The position numbers were made by a program, and so were the translations under genes. Source: Sedimenticola selenatireducens DSM 17993 (GTDB taxonomy: Bacteria; Pseudomonadota; Gammaproteobacteria; Chromatiales; Chromatiaceae). Taken from it: a stretch of 64,000 nucleotides of DNA. This document shows, in pieces, positions 11,597-19,832 of the stretch. A model generated the notes under the pieces. The model saw only the letters and a program-made list of their open reading frames with translations. It did not search any database and had not been told where the DNA came from. The stretch's first letter is position 1. Each line of letters opens with the position of its first letter. The stretch is from the NCBI RefSeq assembly GCF_000428045.1, contig NZ_ATZE01000012.1, positions 122,410 through 186,409 of the forward strand, read 5' to 3'.

Positions 11597-13072
11597 GTGG
11601 AACAGATGATCTACGTGGGTTGCAGTGATAAAGATGTCGGGCTGCTGCCGAAAATGGCCAACCGTCACGGCCTGATTGCCGGCGCCACCGGCACCGGCAA
11701 GACCGTCACCCTGCAGGGGCTGGCCGAATCCTTCAGCCGCATCGGAGTGCCGGTATTCCTGGCCGATGTGAAGGGCGACCTGTCCGGTCTCAGCCAGCCA
11801 GGCAAACCCCATCCCAAGGTCCAGGAGCGGCTTGATCGCATGCCGCTGGATGACTTCACTTTCAAAGGCTTCCCGGTCACCTTCTGGGATATCTACGGCA
11901 AACAGGGCCACCCGGTACGCACCACCATCTCGGAGATGGGCCCACTGCTGCTGGCGCGTCTGCTCAATCTCAACGATACCCAGCAGGGGGTGCTGGCGCT
12001 GGTGTTCCGGGTCGCCGACGAGAACGGCTGGCTGCTGCTGGACATCAAGGACCTGCGTGCCATCCTGCAGTTCGTGGCCGAGAACGCCGCAGAATTTCGC
12101 ACCCTCTACGGCAATGTATCCGCCGCCAGCGTCGGCGCCATCCAGCGTCGCCTGATCAGCCTGGAGGACCAGGGCGGCACCCTGCTGTTCGGAGAACCGG
12201 CACTCAATCTTCCGGACCTGCTGCAGACCGACGAGAACGGGCTGGGAGTGATCAATATCCTGGCCGCTGACCAGTTGATGAACGCCCCGCAACTCTACAG
12301 CACCTTCCTGTTCTGGCTGCTCTCGGAGCTGTTCGAACAGATGCCAGAGGTGGGCGACCCGGAAAAACCGAAACTGGTGCTGTTCTTCGACGAGGCCCAC
12401 CTGATGTTCGACGACGCCCCGGAGGCGCTGCTCGACAAGATCGAACAGGTGGTCCGGCTGATCCGTTCCAAGGGGGTCGGGGTCTACTTCGTCACCCAGA
12501 ATCCGCTGGACATCCCGGACAGCGTGCTCGGGCAACTCGGCAACCGCATCCAGCACGCCCTGCGTGCCTACACCGCCAAGGACCAGAAGGCGTTGCGCGC
12601 CGCCGCCCAGACCTTCCGCGACAACCCGGCGCTGGATACCGAACAGGTGATCAGTGAACTGGGACTGGGCGAAGCGCTGGTCTCCACCCTGGACGCCAAG
12701 GGCCGCCCGCAGATGGTCGAGCGCACCCTGATCAGGCCACCCGAGAGCCAGATCGGTCCCATCACCAAACCGCTGCGCCAGACCATCATGGCCGGCTCAC
12801 TGGTCGCCGGCATCTACGACAAGGGCGTGGATCGTCAGTCGGCCCATGAGATCCTCACCGAACGCGCCGCCAAACTGGCCGAAGAGCAGAAAGCCGCCGA
12901 CGTGGAACAGGCCCGCCAGAAAGAGCTTGCCAAGGAGAAAAAGAGCAGCGGCGGTCGCGGTCGACAGTCGGTGATGGAGTCCTTCTTCAAAAGCGCCGCC
13001 CGCGCCGTGGGCAGCAGCATCGGCCGGCAGATCATTCGCGGGGTACTGGGGTCGATCATGGGGAAGCGATAA
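11597..13072 (+). CDS. HerA/YjgR-type ATPase (DUF853)
   Basis: A 491-residue P-loop ATPase of the HerA/FtsK superfamily. Walker A is GATGTGKT near residues 29-36 and Walker B is VLFFDEAH near 259-266; VYFVTQNPLDIPDSVLGQLGNR holds the sensor/arginine region. E. coli YjgR is the closest named relative and has a similar length (about 500). The GTG start at 11597 is supported by AAAGGAGAGG at 11581-11590. The C-terminus is rich in Lys/Arg/Ala and may be disordered. It follows the lemA-DUF2207 pair in the same direction. DNA translocation is inferred from the family, not shown here. Confidence 0.9.
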   Translation: MEQMIYVGCSDKDVGLLPKMANRHGLIAGATGTGKTVTLQGLAESFSRIGVPVFLADVKGDLSGLSQPGKPHPKVQERLDRMPLDDFTFKGFPVTFWDIYGKQGHPVRTTISEMGPLLLARLLNLNDTQQGVLALVFRVADENGWLLLDIKDLRAILQFVAENAAEFRTLYGNVSAASVGAIQRRLISLEDQGGTLLFGEPALNLPDLLQTDENGLGVINILAADQLMNAPQLYSTFLFWLLSELFEQMPEVGDPEKPKLVLFFDEAHLMFDDAPEALLDKIEQVVRLIRSKGVGVYFVTQNPLDIPDSVLGQLGNRIQHALRAYTAKDQKALRAAAQTFRDNPALDTEQVISELGLGEALVSTLDAKGRPQMVERTLIRPPESQIGPITKPLRQTIMAGSLVAGIYDKGVDRQSAHEILTERAAKLAEEQKAADVEQARQKELAKEKKSSGGRGRQSVMESFFKSAARAVGSSIGRQIIRGVLGSIMGKR

Positions 13073-13181
13073 CGGGCAGACAGCAACAAGTGATCGATTG
13101 ATATGACCGATTGGAGATTCGGGTTAAAAACGAATCCCAACACCCTGATAACGGCTACTGCGAGAACTGTAACTGCAAACC

Positions 13182-13212
13182 GTTGGGGTTCGCAGGCTCA
13201 CTCCAACCTACG
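13182..13212. repeat. Extragenic repeat copy (GTTGGGG...CCAACCTA type)
   Basis: In the 290-base gap before the DUF533 gene, GTTGGGGTTCGCAGGCTCAC followed by TCCAACCTACG has GTTGG/CCAAC ends. The second half recurs, slightly changed, at 16021-16040 (CAGGCTCGCCCCAACCTATA). It looks like a degenerate extragenic palindrome. The rest of the gap holds no gene I can support. Confidence 0.45.
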
Positions 13213-13362
13213 GACCTACGAATTCGACTCACCAAAAACACCGCGGCGAATCCACGAAATCCTTACCGCCCCGCATGATCCACCAGGGATAAAAATTCAG
13301 CTTCAGTTCAGTCGTTCGAGTAATAATTGGTCATTTCAACCTATCCCTGTAAGGAGTTAAAC

Positions 13363-13995
13363 ATGGATACCCGAGGTTTGCTTGATCAACTGCTTGGTGC
13401 CGGAAAGTCGTTTCTCAACGATTCCGGAATAACCACATCGCAAGGAGGTATCACGGACTATGGCAAGGGCGCAGCCACCGGCGGTCTGGTCGGTCTGCTG
13501 TTGGGCAGCGAGACCGGCCGCAAGCTGGCGACATACGGCGGCCTGGCTGCGCTGGGAGTCATGGCATGGCGCGCCTACAACCAGAATAACTCCGCAGCAT
13601 CCGACAGTAGCCCACCGGCGCCCGTGGCAAACGCGGCCACCGAGAGCCGCGTCGTACTGCGCGCCGTGCTGGCCGCGGCGCGGGTTGACGGTCATATTGA
13701 CGAACGTGAACGCGCCCTGATCGATCAGGAGATCGCACGCCACGGCGGCGAAGGGTCACTACGCACCTGGGTGGAGGCGGAACTGCACACCCCGCTCGAT
13801 CCACAGGCGATCGCCGCGGAAGTCGCGGGTGACAAACTGCTGGCCAGCGAGGTCTATCTCGCCAGCGCACTGGTGATTGGCGAAAGCGGGTTTCTCGAAC
13901 GGACCTATCTCGACCATCTGGCCGAACATCTTGGCCTGGATACCGAGCTGAAACAGCGCCTGGAGCGGGAGGCGTTGGGCAATCCATCGAATTGA
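13363..13995 (+). CDS. DUF533 / YebE-like inner membrane protein with TerB-like domain
   Basis: 210 residues from ATG 13363, which follows the ribosome site TAAGGAG; an earlier in-frame start at 13327 would skip that site. The N-terminus (MDTRGLLDQLLGAGKSF) and the glycine-rich GAATGGLVGLLLGS segment with a hydrophobic stretch near residues 55-70 match DUF533 proteins such as E. coli YebE. The C-terminal half, with ARVDGHIDERERALIDQEI, is the TerB-like helical domain that has an acidic metal-binding loop in tellurite-resistance proteins. Function is unknown. Confidence 0.88.
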   Translation: MDTRGLLDQLLGAGKSFLNDSGITTSQGGITDYGKGAATGGLVGLLLGSETGRKLATYGGLAALGVMAWRAYNQNNSAASDSSPPAPVANAATESRVVLRAVLAAARVDGHIDERERALIDQEIARHGGEGSLRTWVEAELHTPLDPQAIAAEVAGDKLLASEVYLASALVIGESGFLERTYLDHLAEHLGLDTELKQRLEREALGNPSN

Positions 13996-14058
13996 ACCGC
14001 AGAATTAGAGTACGTTGGGCAACGCGACAGCCAGGGTCGATGAGCCCAGGCTGGATTT

Positions 14059-14097
14059 CGGGGTCGTTCACCCAAACGTCAAGAACGACCGACCCCG
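14059..14097. repeat. Inverted repeat between DUF533 gene and AEC carrier
   Basis: CGGGGTCGTTC and GAACGACCGACCCCG form a GC-rich stem with two unpaired bases and a 13-base loop. No T-tract follows on either strand, so it is not a typical Rho-independent terminator. It may be an extragenic repeat or a weak terminator for the DUF533 gene. Confidence 0.4.
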
Positions 14098-14222
14098 TTG
14101 CATAAAATATCGTTAAAGAATGGACCAGCCGGATACAGTATAGCCTCTCTGCCAACTGGACGACCCGACTAATAACCGGAATAATCCCACCCCTGGCGTA
14201 ACCAACGAGTGACGATGGCCCG

Positions 14223-15140
14223 ATGAGCGATATCGCAATGGCCCTGGCCCCTATCCTGGTTCTGATTCTGATCGGATACAGCCTGAAGCGGAGCCATTTT
14301 TTACCCGACGACGCCTGGTCCGGGATGGAGAAGCTGACCTACTTCGTCCTCTTCCCCGCACTGCTTGTCCGCACCCTGGGCAATCAGAGCCTCGCGGGAG
14401 CCCCTTGGTCGGCCATGCTGCTGGTGGTAGTGGGGACTCTGCTATTGGCCGCGGCACTGCTCATCGCCTGGCGGCAATTTGGCGCGGCGGTGGATGGCGC
14501 AACCTTCACGTCGATCTTCCAGGGCGGTGTCCGCTTCAACACCTATATCGCGCTGGCGGTGGCCCAGGCCTTTTTTGGTGTGGACGGGCTGGCGATGGGT
14601 GCGGTGACGGCCGGATTCATGATCGTTCTGATCAACCTGCTTTGCATCTCCGCCTTTGCCGTCTGGGGCACGCGCTCACGCAAGGGGTGGAAACTCATCA
14701 TTCGTGACGTAATAGGAAACCCTTTAATCCTTGCCTGTGCGTTGGGTTGGCTCCTGAGCCTGAGCGGTATCGGGGTGCCCGGTATAGCAGAAGATATCCT
14801 GGAGATCATCGGCCGGGCTGCCCTGCCCTTCGGCCTGCTCGCGGTGGGCGCCGCCCTGAAACCGGAAGCAGTACGCGGACATATCGGCCCTATCCTGGTT
14901 TCCTCAATTATCCAGTTCGGATTGAAACCCACCGCGACGGCGTTGCTCATTGTTGTCACAGAACTCTCTGGCGTACCCGCTGGTGCCCTGGTTATCTGTT
15001 TCATGGTACCGACCGCCCCATCGGCCTATATTCTGGCTCGGCAATTGGGCGGAGATACCGCTACCATGGCATCCATAATCACTTTTCAGACACTTCTGGC
15101 CTTCCTGGTCATGCCGTTTATTGCGCGGCTACTACTGTGA
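14223..15140 (+). CDS. AEC-family (auxin efflux carrier-like) transporter
   Basis: 305 residues, almost entirely hydrophobic, with about ten membrane segments in two halves. The start (MALAPILVLILIGYSLKRSHFL) and the second-half motif FMVPTAPSAYILARQLGGD are typical of the AEC/MdcF family. These carriers move organic anions such as malonate or malate across the inner membrane; the substrate here is unknown. The gene stands alone; a small hairpin lies 44 bases after its stop. Confidence 0.88.
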   Translation: MSDIAMALAPILVLILIGYSLKRSHFLPDDAWSGMEKLTYFVLFPALLVRTLGNQSLAGAPWSAMLLVVVGTLLLAAALLIAWRQFGAAVDGATFTSIFQGGVRFNTYIALAVAQAFFGVDGLAMGAVTAGFMIVLINLLCISAFAVWGTRSRKGWKLIIRDVIGNPLILACALGWLLSLSGIGVPGIAEDILEIIGRAALPFGLLAVGAALKPEAVRGHIGPILVSSIIQFGLKPTATALLIVVTELSGVPAGALVICFMVPTAPSAYILARQLGGDTATMASIITFQTLLAFLVMPFIARLLL

Positions 15141-15183
15141 TCAGTCCCGGTCATCCCATTCACAGAGCTAGACTGTATTGAGT

Positions 15184-15203
15184 CTACACCTGGTAAGGTG
15201 TAG
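15184..15203 (+). terminator. Possible terminator hairpin after the AEC carrier
   Basis: CTACACCT and AGGTGTAG form a perfect 8-bp stem with a GGTA loop, followed shortly by TGCATTTTG. The short T-run makes it a weak Rho-independent terminator at best. Confidence 0.4.
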
Positions 15204-15392
15204 TGCATTTTGAAACAGGCTTGTCGTGGCCATGCACATGACTGAAGTTGTAGATGAATGGAATATATTCTATAAACCGGCATCAAACTTAAAAATATTT
15301 TAAGTACGACATATACAATTAAGACAGACGCCCACATCTCAAGCTGTTTTTTAGGACGTTACAAAGCCAACCAATTGTAGGAGCCTGATGAG

Positions 15393-15998
15393 ATGTCAAA
15401 AACAGAGACTTCTGAAGCGGACAGCGACCCGAAAACACCACAATCCTCAGCACTACTCATCACAATCCTACTGGTTATAAGCATTGTCTTATCGCTCCTG
15501 TTCATTGCCTTTGCCGTGGGCTCCATTCTGTTATCAGCAGGGACAGTCGGCTTGTGGCCTCTGGTTAAGGACTGGGTTGAAAACCCCATCATCAAACTGG
15601 GAATAGCTTTGTCGTTCCTGTCATTCGGCGTCGTACTTTTTCATATCAAATCCGGCTACCCAAGGTTTTTTATATTCCTGGAAATTGTGTTTGCCGTCAC
15701 TTTGGCATGGGTCGCCTTGGGTGAGTCAGATGCAAGCCGACTGACCGTGAGCCTGGCAATCGCCGCCACAGCCTTTGCCACCGCAGACATAGTCAAAGGA
15801 TTACAATCGCTGGGAGGCTCCAGTACTGAAACCACATCTTTCAATCCGAGTTTTGGTTTTGACCGGAACAATATCCGTGTATACCAGGGAGAAAAACTTA
15901 TTTGTACCATCCCAAAAGGCATTAACAATGCTGCATATAAAATTGACCTGGAAAAACTTCAACAGCGCATTAAAGTCCTCGAGGATCGTCCCGGTTAA
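15393..15998 (+). CDS. Four-helix membrane protein of unknown function
   Basis: 201 residues, not assigned to a family. A polar N-terminus (about 18 residues) is followed by four hydrophobic segments near residues 20-52, 68-86, 90-108 and 114-132. The C-terminal soluble part (residues about 140-201) ends in a charged, probably helical stretch (AAYKIDLEKLQQRIKVLED). TAGGAG at 15378-15383 supports the ATG. Base composition is lower in GC than the neighbouring genes, and it stands at the start of a run of unfamiliar genes. A cytoplasmic tail on a small membrane anchor is all that can be inferred. Confidence 0.7.
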   Translation: MSKTETSEADSDPKTPQSSALLITILLVISIVLSLLFIAFAVGSILLSAGTVGLWPLVKDWVENPIIKLGIALSFLSFGVVLFHIKSGYPRFFIFLEIVFAVTLAWVALGESDASRLTVSLAIAATAFATADIVKGLQSLGGSSTETTSFNPSFGFDRNNIRVYQGEKLICTIPKGINNAAYKIDLEKLQQRIKVLEDRPG

Positions 15999-16009
15999 AC
16001 TGGCAAGCC

Positions 16010-16040
16010 GCCTGGTTTCCCAGGCTCGCCCCAACCTATA
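16010..16040. repeat. Hairpin joined to an extragenic repeat half
   Basis: GCCTGG-TTTC-CCAGGC is a perfect 6-bp hairpin starting 12 bases after the preceding stop codon. Its right side runs into CAGGCTCGCCCCAACCTATA, related to the repeat at 13182-13212. There is no T-tract. Confidence 0.4.
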
Positions 16041-16057
16041 GGCTGAAAGCAACTAAG

Positions 16058-16127
16058 GGGTTGGTCAGGGAATGAAAAAGGCACACTGAACAGTAATTTT
16101 TTCACTATTCCTGTTGACCATCACCCG
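16058..16127. repeat. Imperfect 70-base inverted repeat
   Basis: The segment begins GGTTGGTCAGGGAATGAAAAA and ends TTTTTTCACTATTCCTGTTGACCATCACC when read with small gaps; the ends pair through GGTCA/TGACC, GGAAT/ATTCC and an A-run/T-run. It lies in the 390-base gap before the PRC-barrel gene, which otherwise shows no gene. It could be a folded transcript end or a miniature element; nothing in it codes for a protein. Confidence 0.35.
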
Positions 16128-16390
16128 TTAGATATGCCCCAACGCCGGGTTAAATCCCCCACTGTATTGATAGCGCGCGCATAATTTCCCCATAGTCGGT
16201 CATCTTCCTGTTCTGATCTGGTCCGCCTGAATTCCCCACCATTACCCCGTACTTAGAGTATGGAATGACCAAGCCAAAAAAAATGGCATCTGAATTGCTC
16301 ACTTCAAAATATCAGTAAAATGTCACACGGTATTGATCCGGGTGCCATATCTTGAACCACATCGAAACAGGGAAACCACGGAGAAGACAG

Positions 16391-17077
16391 ATGAAAACAT
16401 CTTTTCGAAAACAGTTGATCTTTGCGGCAGTTTCACTGGTATTGAGCTCAGGGGTTCTTGCCGCCGGTAATGATACCCCGGAAGCAAGTGCGCTCGATCG
16501 GCGTGAGCCGGATAAAATCATGGACTATACCCGCCCGGTGGTAAGCGGTGCGCTGTTGAATCGACAGGTTGGCCAACTGAAAGGCATGGATCTGTATAAC
16601 ATGAAGGGCGAGGAGATCGGCGAAGTGAATAAAGTCGTGCTGGACTCAAAGACGAACAAGTTATACGCCATCATTTCAGTGGGCGGTCTGTTTGGAATTG
16701 GTGACACACTGACTCCGGTAGCGTTGGATCGAGTGGATTATCGCGACGATAAACTGTACATCGCGACATCGATGAACGAATACGACCCCCAAAATGCCAA
16801 GCCCTACAATGATGCGAAATACCTGGATCTGGAAGATGACCAGTTGCTGAGCGATCTGGATATCCGCTCGGACAATTTTGCCCTGCTGGATGAAAACATG
16901 GATGGAGCCATCACCAAGGATGAGGCGCTGAAATACAATGAACCCATGATTAAAGATTGGGAGAATCTCGATACTGATGGCGATCATCGGCTCAGCCGTT
17001 CAGAGTTCAGTGCCTTTGAGCAGATGGAGGATAATAAGCCGACTGAGCATCAGGAACAGAAGGACAAGGCTTATTGA
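16391..17077 (+). CDS. Exported PRC-barrel protein with two EF-hands
   Basis: 228 residues from ATG 16391, behind GGAGAAGACAG. Residues 1-25 are a signal peptide ending in VLAAG. A PRC-barrel domain follows (GMDLYNMKGEEIGEVNKVVLD, then IISVGGLFGIGDTLTPVALD). The C-terminus has two EF-hand calcium loops: DENMDGAITKDE and DTDGDHRLSRSE, each with the acidic residues at the expected positions. A periplasmic, calcium-binding, possibly stress-related structural protein is likely; PRC-barrel proteins of this kind are common in Proteobacteria but have no fixed function. An upstream in-frame ATG at 16352 is less likely because it would place a charged stretch before the signal peptide. Confidence 0.85.
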   Translation: MKTSFRKQLIFAAVSLVLSSGVLAAGNDTPEASALDRREPDKIMDYTRPVVSGALLNRQVGQLKGMDLYNMKGEEIGEVNKVVLDSKTNKLYAIISVGGLFGIGDTLTPVALDRVDYRDDKLYIATSMNEYDPQNAKPYNDAKYLDLEDDQLLSDLDIRSDNFALLDENMDGAITKDEALKYNEPMIKDWENLDTDGDHRLSRSEFSAFEQMEDNKPTEHQEQKDKAY

Positions 17078-17201
17078 GTTGATATTCCCACAACTCTGCA
17101 AGCGGTCCGGCACACCCTTGCATAGCCTTTGTTATCGCGAAAACTGATCCTGTGTTGACAGGGGGAGACTTGCGGTCTGGAGCATTTAAGTGAGGTATGC
17201 C

Positions 17202-17435
17202 ATGTATAAACTTGGTCTGGTTATTTTATTAGCAGTGTCGACCCTCTCTCTTGGACCAACAGCGTGCTCAACGAGAGAGGTGGCAGCTGGTGCGATTGTC
17301 GGTGGTGCCGCCTACGAATACTCCAACAAACGCGCCATGGATTCACTGCGGGAAGATTATCGTGAAGGTCGCATAAACGAGTAGGAATATGAACGACGCA
17401 AACAGGAAATCGAGGATCGTTCCCTGGTTTATTAA
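17202..17435 (+). pseudogene. Small lipoprotein-like gene split by an in-frame amber codon
   Basis: The frame opens at ATG 17202 behind GAGG and encodes a signal sequence with a Cys (TACSTREVAAGAIVGGAAYEY), then a helical part ending REGRINE at TAG 17382-17384. The same frame goes on past the TAG for 16 more codons, EYERRKQEIEDRSLVY, to TAA 17433. The joined sequence REGRINE-x-EYERRKQEIEDRS has the look of a continuous conserved C-terminal helix ('GRIsreEYERRKxEIExRSL'), so one base change (CAG, GAG or AAG to TAG) probably truncated the protein by 17 residues. It may be a young pseudogene, a working shorter protein, or a readthrough product. I do not know the family's function. Confidence 0.65.
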
Positions 17436-17666
17436 GTCATTGTGATTACCGGCGGTTGTTGCCCGGGCGTGACACGGAGGGCCGCCTGAGGTAGCACCAC
17501 CGGTAGCCATGGCAACCGGAACCGGCAGGCTTTCATCAATGGTGGTGGCACAGTCATTCCTCTCGCCAGCCGAAAAACGCTTGCAATGCCATTTCCGTAC
17601 AAAGTGATTTTTATATCTATAATGACGGAATGTGGTAGAAATTCTTCAAGGTTGAAGAGGCGTTCG

Positions 17667-19190
17667 ATGTATATAAGATCAAAAACCTGTGCAATCACCA
17701 TCGCTTTATTGTTCATGCCAACCACTAATGCGGGCACCATCAATATGGGGACACCCGAGTCGGGGGTCGAGTTGGGTCTGGGCTGGGACTCACAACGCGC
17801 CGAGATCATTCCCAACCGCTGCATCCGATTTGCCCCGGTCAAGGAAGAGGGTCAAACCATTCGCATGCAATTAAAAGAGGTATCCGACACATCTGAACTG
17901 ATGGAGCAGCTTAGTGTTTCGGCGGGCATGTCGATCAAGTCTGCTGTTGGCTCCGCCAGCGCGCAGGGAAAATTTGCCTCAAACACCAAAGTGACCAGCT
18001 CCTCCAATACTCTGCTGATTCATGCGACCGTGGATAATGGGGTATTGTTTGTCGGACCATCGCAGCCGTTGGATCCGGTCCGGTCAGCCTTCCCATTGCA
18101 CGGAAACAGCAGCACCAAGGCGCCCTGGTGGGTGAATAGCAGTGAGGTGTCTCCCGTAATTCACCTCACCGAAGAGGCACGGGATATTCTGGGTGACGGC
18201 AGTGCCAGGAATATTCGAGAATTTGAACGTCTCTGCGGTGACTCCTTCGTATCGGCGATATACAGCGGTGCGGAATTGATTGCTGTCATGACCGTGAAGT
18301 CGAAGAGCCGATCCAAGGCCCAGTCGGCGCAAGGCTGCGTGAAAGCAAAGTTATCTGCATGGGGTGCCAAGGGGGAGACCAGCGCCTGTGCTACTGCGGC
18401 GACAGACCAGAAAAATGGCTCAACCGAAGTGGCCGTGGATTTTACCCAGATCGGTGGAGCCGGAGGCAAGATACCCATGAATCAGGAGGGGTTTCTCAAC
18501 AAGCTCAATGAACTCCCCTCTGAAGCACAAGCCGGTCCCCAGTTTCACAGCATGAACCTGACTGCTTACAGCGATCTGCCTCACTGGCCTCACGCCATTG
18601 CCATGAATACCGCGGATGATCCGGAAGACGCCCTGCTGGTCAATTTCTATTACACCCTCACATCCGTTCAGCACACCCTTCAGGACGCACTCGATAATCC
18701 GGACCAATATGTGGGTGAAGATGAAGAGCAGCTGAAAACGCTACAAGATCAGGTGATTCAGTACCGCCGGGACATTTTTGGCACCCTGCAGGATATTCAG
18801 CGCCTGGCTGGCATACCAACCGAAGTGCCTGTTTTCTTCGGACTGATTTCCAGAACTGATCCTGACGCCGTGCATCAGAAAGAGCAACTGGAGGCCATGG
18901 TGCAGGAGCAAAAAAAACGTCTTATCAGTTTCAATGGCGGCAGCGAAAATCCTAACCTGATCAAGTTAAAACTACCCTTTCCCTGTGTTGCGGTTGAGAA
19001 TTGCACCCAGGTCAACTGTGACATAACCGGCAAGGATATTGTCGAATACTATGTGGGTCGCCAATCCCGGCGCACCTGCCAGACTGACTCCGCCTCAATG
19101 GAGTGCCTGAATAATATGCAGCTGGACAGTTTGGCCGAAAGCCTGGACTCAATATCCGCAAAACAAGACGAGTGCAATAGCGAAACCTGA
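17667..19190 (+). CDS. Secreted MACPF-like protein
   Basis: 507 residues from ATG 17667, preceded by GAAGAGG; the start at 17586 would put 27 polar residues before the signal peptide. Residues 1-22 form a signal peptide (SKTCAITIALLFMPTTNA). The segment FERLCGDSFVSAIYSGAEL resembles the MACPF/CDC signature 'Y/CGTHFVxxxxxGG', and the preceding part alternates Ser/Thr-rich amphipathic strands (SVSAGMSIKSAVGSASAQ, KVTSSSNTLLIHA), as in pore-forming folds. The C-terminal part is helical, then ends in a cysteine-rich region with at least seven Cys (from CVAVENCTQVNC onward), probably disulphide-bonded. Membrane insertion or carbohydrate binding is inference. An rof-like gene follows 62 bases downstream. 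Confidence 0.6.
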   Translation: MYIRSKTCAITIALLFMPTTNAGTINMGTPESGVELGLGWDSQRAEIIPNRCIRFAPVKEEGQTIRMQLKEVSDTSELMEQLSVSAGMSIKSAVGSASAQGKFASNTKVTSSSNTLLIHATVDNGVLFVGPSQPLDPVRSAFPLHGNSSTKAPWWVNSSEVSPVIHLTEEARDILGDGSARNIREFERLCGDSFVSAIYSGAELIAVMTVKSKSRSKAQSAQGCVKAKLSAWGAKGETSACATAATDQKNGSTEVAVDFTQIGGAGGKIPMNQEGFLNKLNELPSEAQAGPQFHSMNLTAYSDLPHWPHAIAMNTADDPEDALLVNFYYTLTSVQHTLQDALDNPDQYVGEDEEQLKTLQDQVIQYRRDIFGTLQDIQRLAGIPTEVPVFFGLISRTDPDAVHQKEQLEAMVQEQKKRLISFNGGSENPNLIKLKLPFPCVAVENCTQVNCDITGKDIVEYYVGRQSRRTCQTDSASMECLNNMQLDSLAESLDSISAKQDECNSET

Positions 19191-19251
19191 CCGCAATCAG
19201 TTCCATCACGAAAAGGGATATTTAAAGCTGAAGTAAAAAAGGTAATCTCAA

Positions 19252-19506
19252 ATGATTTCTTGTGCCCAACATGATTATGTTGAAATTGCTTGTATGTACA
19301 AGTTGCCAGTGATCCTGACGCTGAGTTCGGGTGAAGAACTGGCTGGTGTAGCTATAGATACAGTGAGCAATCAGGATCGAGCGGAGTGCCTCAAACTCAA
19401 AACAGGAAACAATGAGCAACTGGTGGTTTTGGACCAGATACTCCGCATGGTCGCCACTAAGCCCAATTCGCATTTCGAGAAGGTGGATTTTGATAAACGG
19501 CTTTAA
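19252..19506 (+). CDS. rof: Rof/YaeO-like Rho-binding antiterminator
   Basis: 84 residues. The pattern CAQHDYVEIACMYKLPVILTL, followed by a short Sm-like beta fold with GEELAGVAIDTV and ending in QLVVLDQILRM, matches Rof (YaeO), a small protein that binds Rho hexamers and blocks termination. In E. coli the equivalent segment is CDDYDNLELAC. The ribosome site is weak (AAAAAGGTAATC upstream). Identification rests on pattern and length only. Confidence 0.75.
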   Translation: MISCAQHDYVEIACMYKLPVILTLSSGEELAGVAIDTVSNQDRAECLKLKTGNNEQLVVLDQILRMVATKPNSHFEKVDFDKRL

Positions 19507-19832
19507 GCCTTATAAAAAGGCGACTGTCACTATCTGTAATGGCGGGTTTTTCACAGACTCGCTAGCCACTAAATGCAATTCTCTATTTGCAAACACTCCC
19601 TGATTGGTGTGATTTTTTGCCATGATTGATTTCAAATACGACAAGAACTACTAAACCCTCTTCAATTTAACAAGCGTGGGATTAATTTTATTGCTGTACG
19701 GCAGCTATCGGATAATCCTGATATGTTGGAAAATCCGATATGGAGCATAGCACCTGTGTCATTCGGGTCAGAATCCCTGAACAATAGCGGACAGCATGTG
19801 ACAAAGGGGATGGAAGGAATAATAATTACCCA
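19507..19832. other. AT-rich gap without a gene
   Basis: I see no coding region here. It holds a small GCCTT/AAGGC hairpin directly after the rof stop codon and the TATCGGAT/ATCCGATA inverted repeat listed separately. Confidence 0.6.
19706..19740. repeat. Inverted repeat upstream of nudF
   Basis: TATCGGAT and ATCCGATA are perfect 8-base arms with a 19-base spacer, ending 93 bases before the nudF start. The spacing would suit two half-sites of a dimeric regulator or a weak hairpin. Confidence 0.45.

Noticed and set aside
13103-13360. An 85-codon frame before the DUF533 gene
   Set aside because: It runs through an extragenic repeat, has no ribosome site and no recognisable features.
17432-17842. 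A 136-codon frame on the minus strand
   Set aside because: It overlaps the signal peptide region of the MACPF-like gene in antisense and has no family resemblance.
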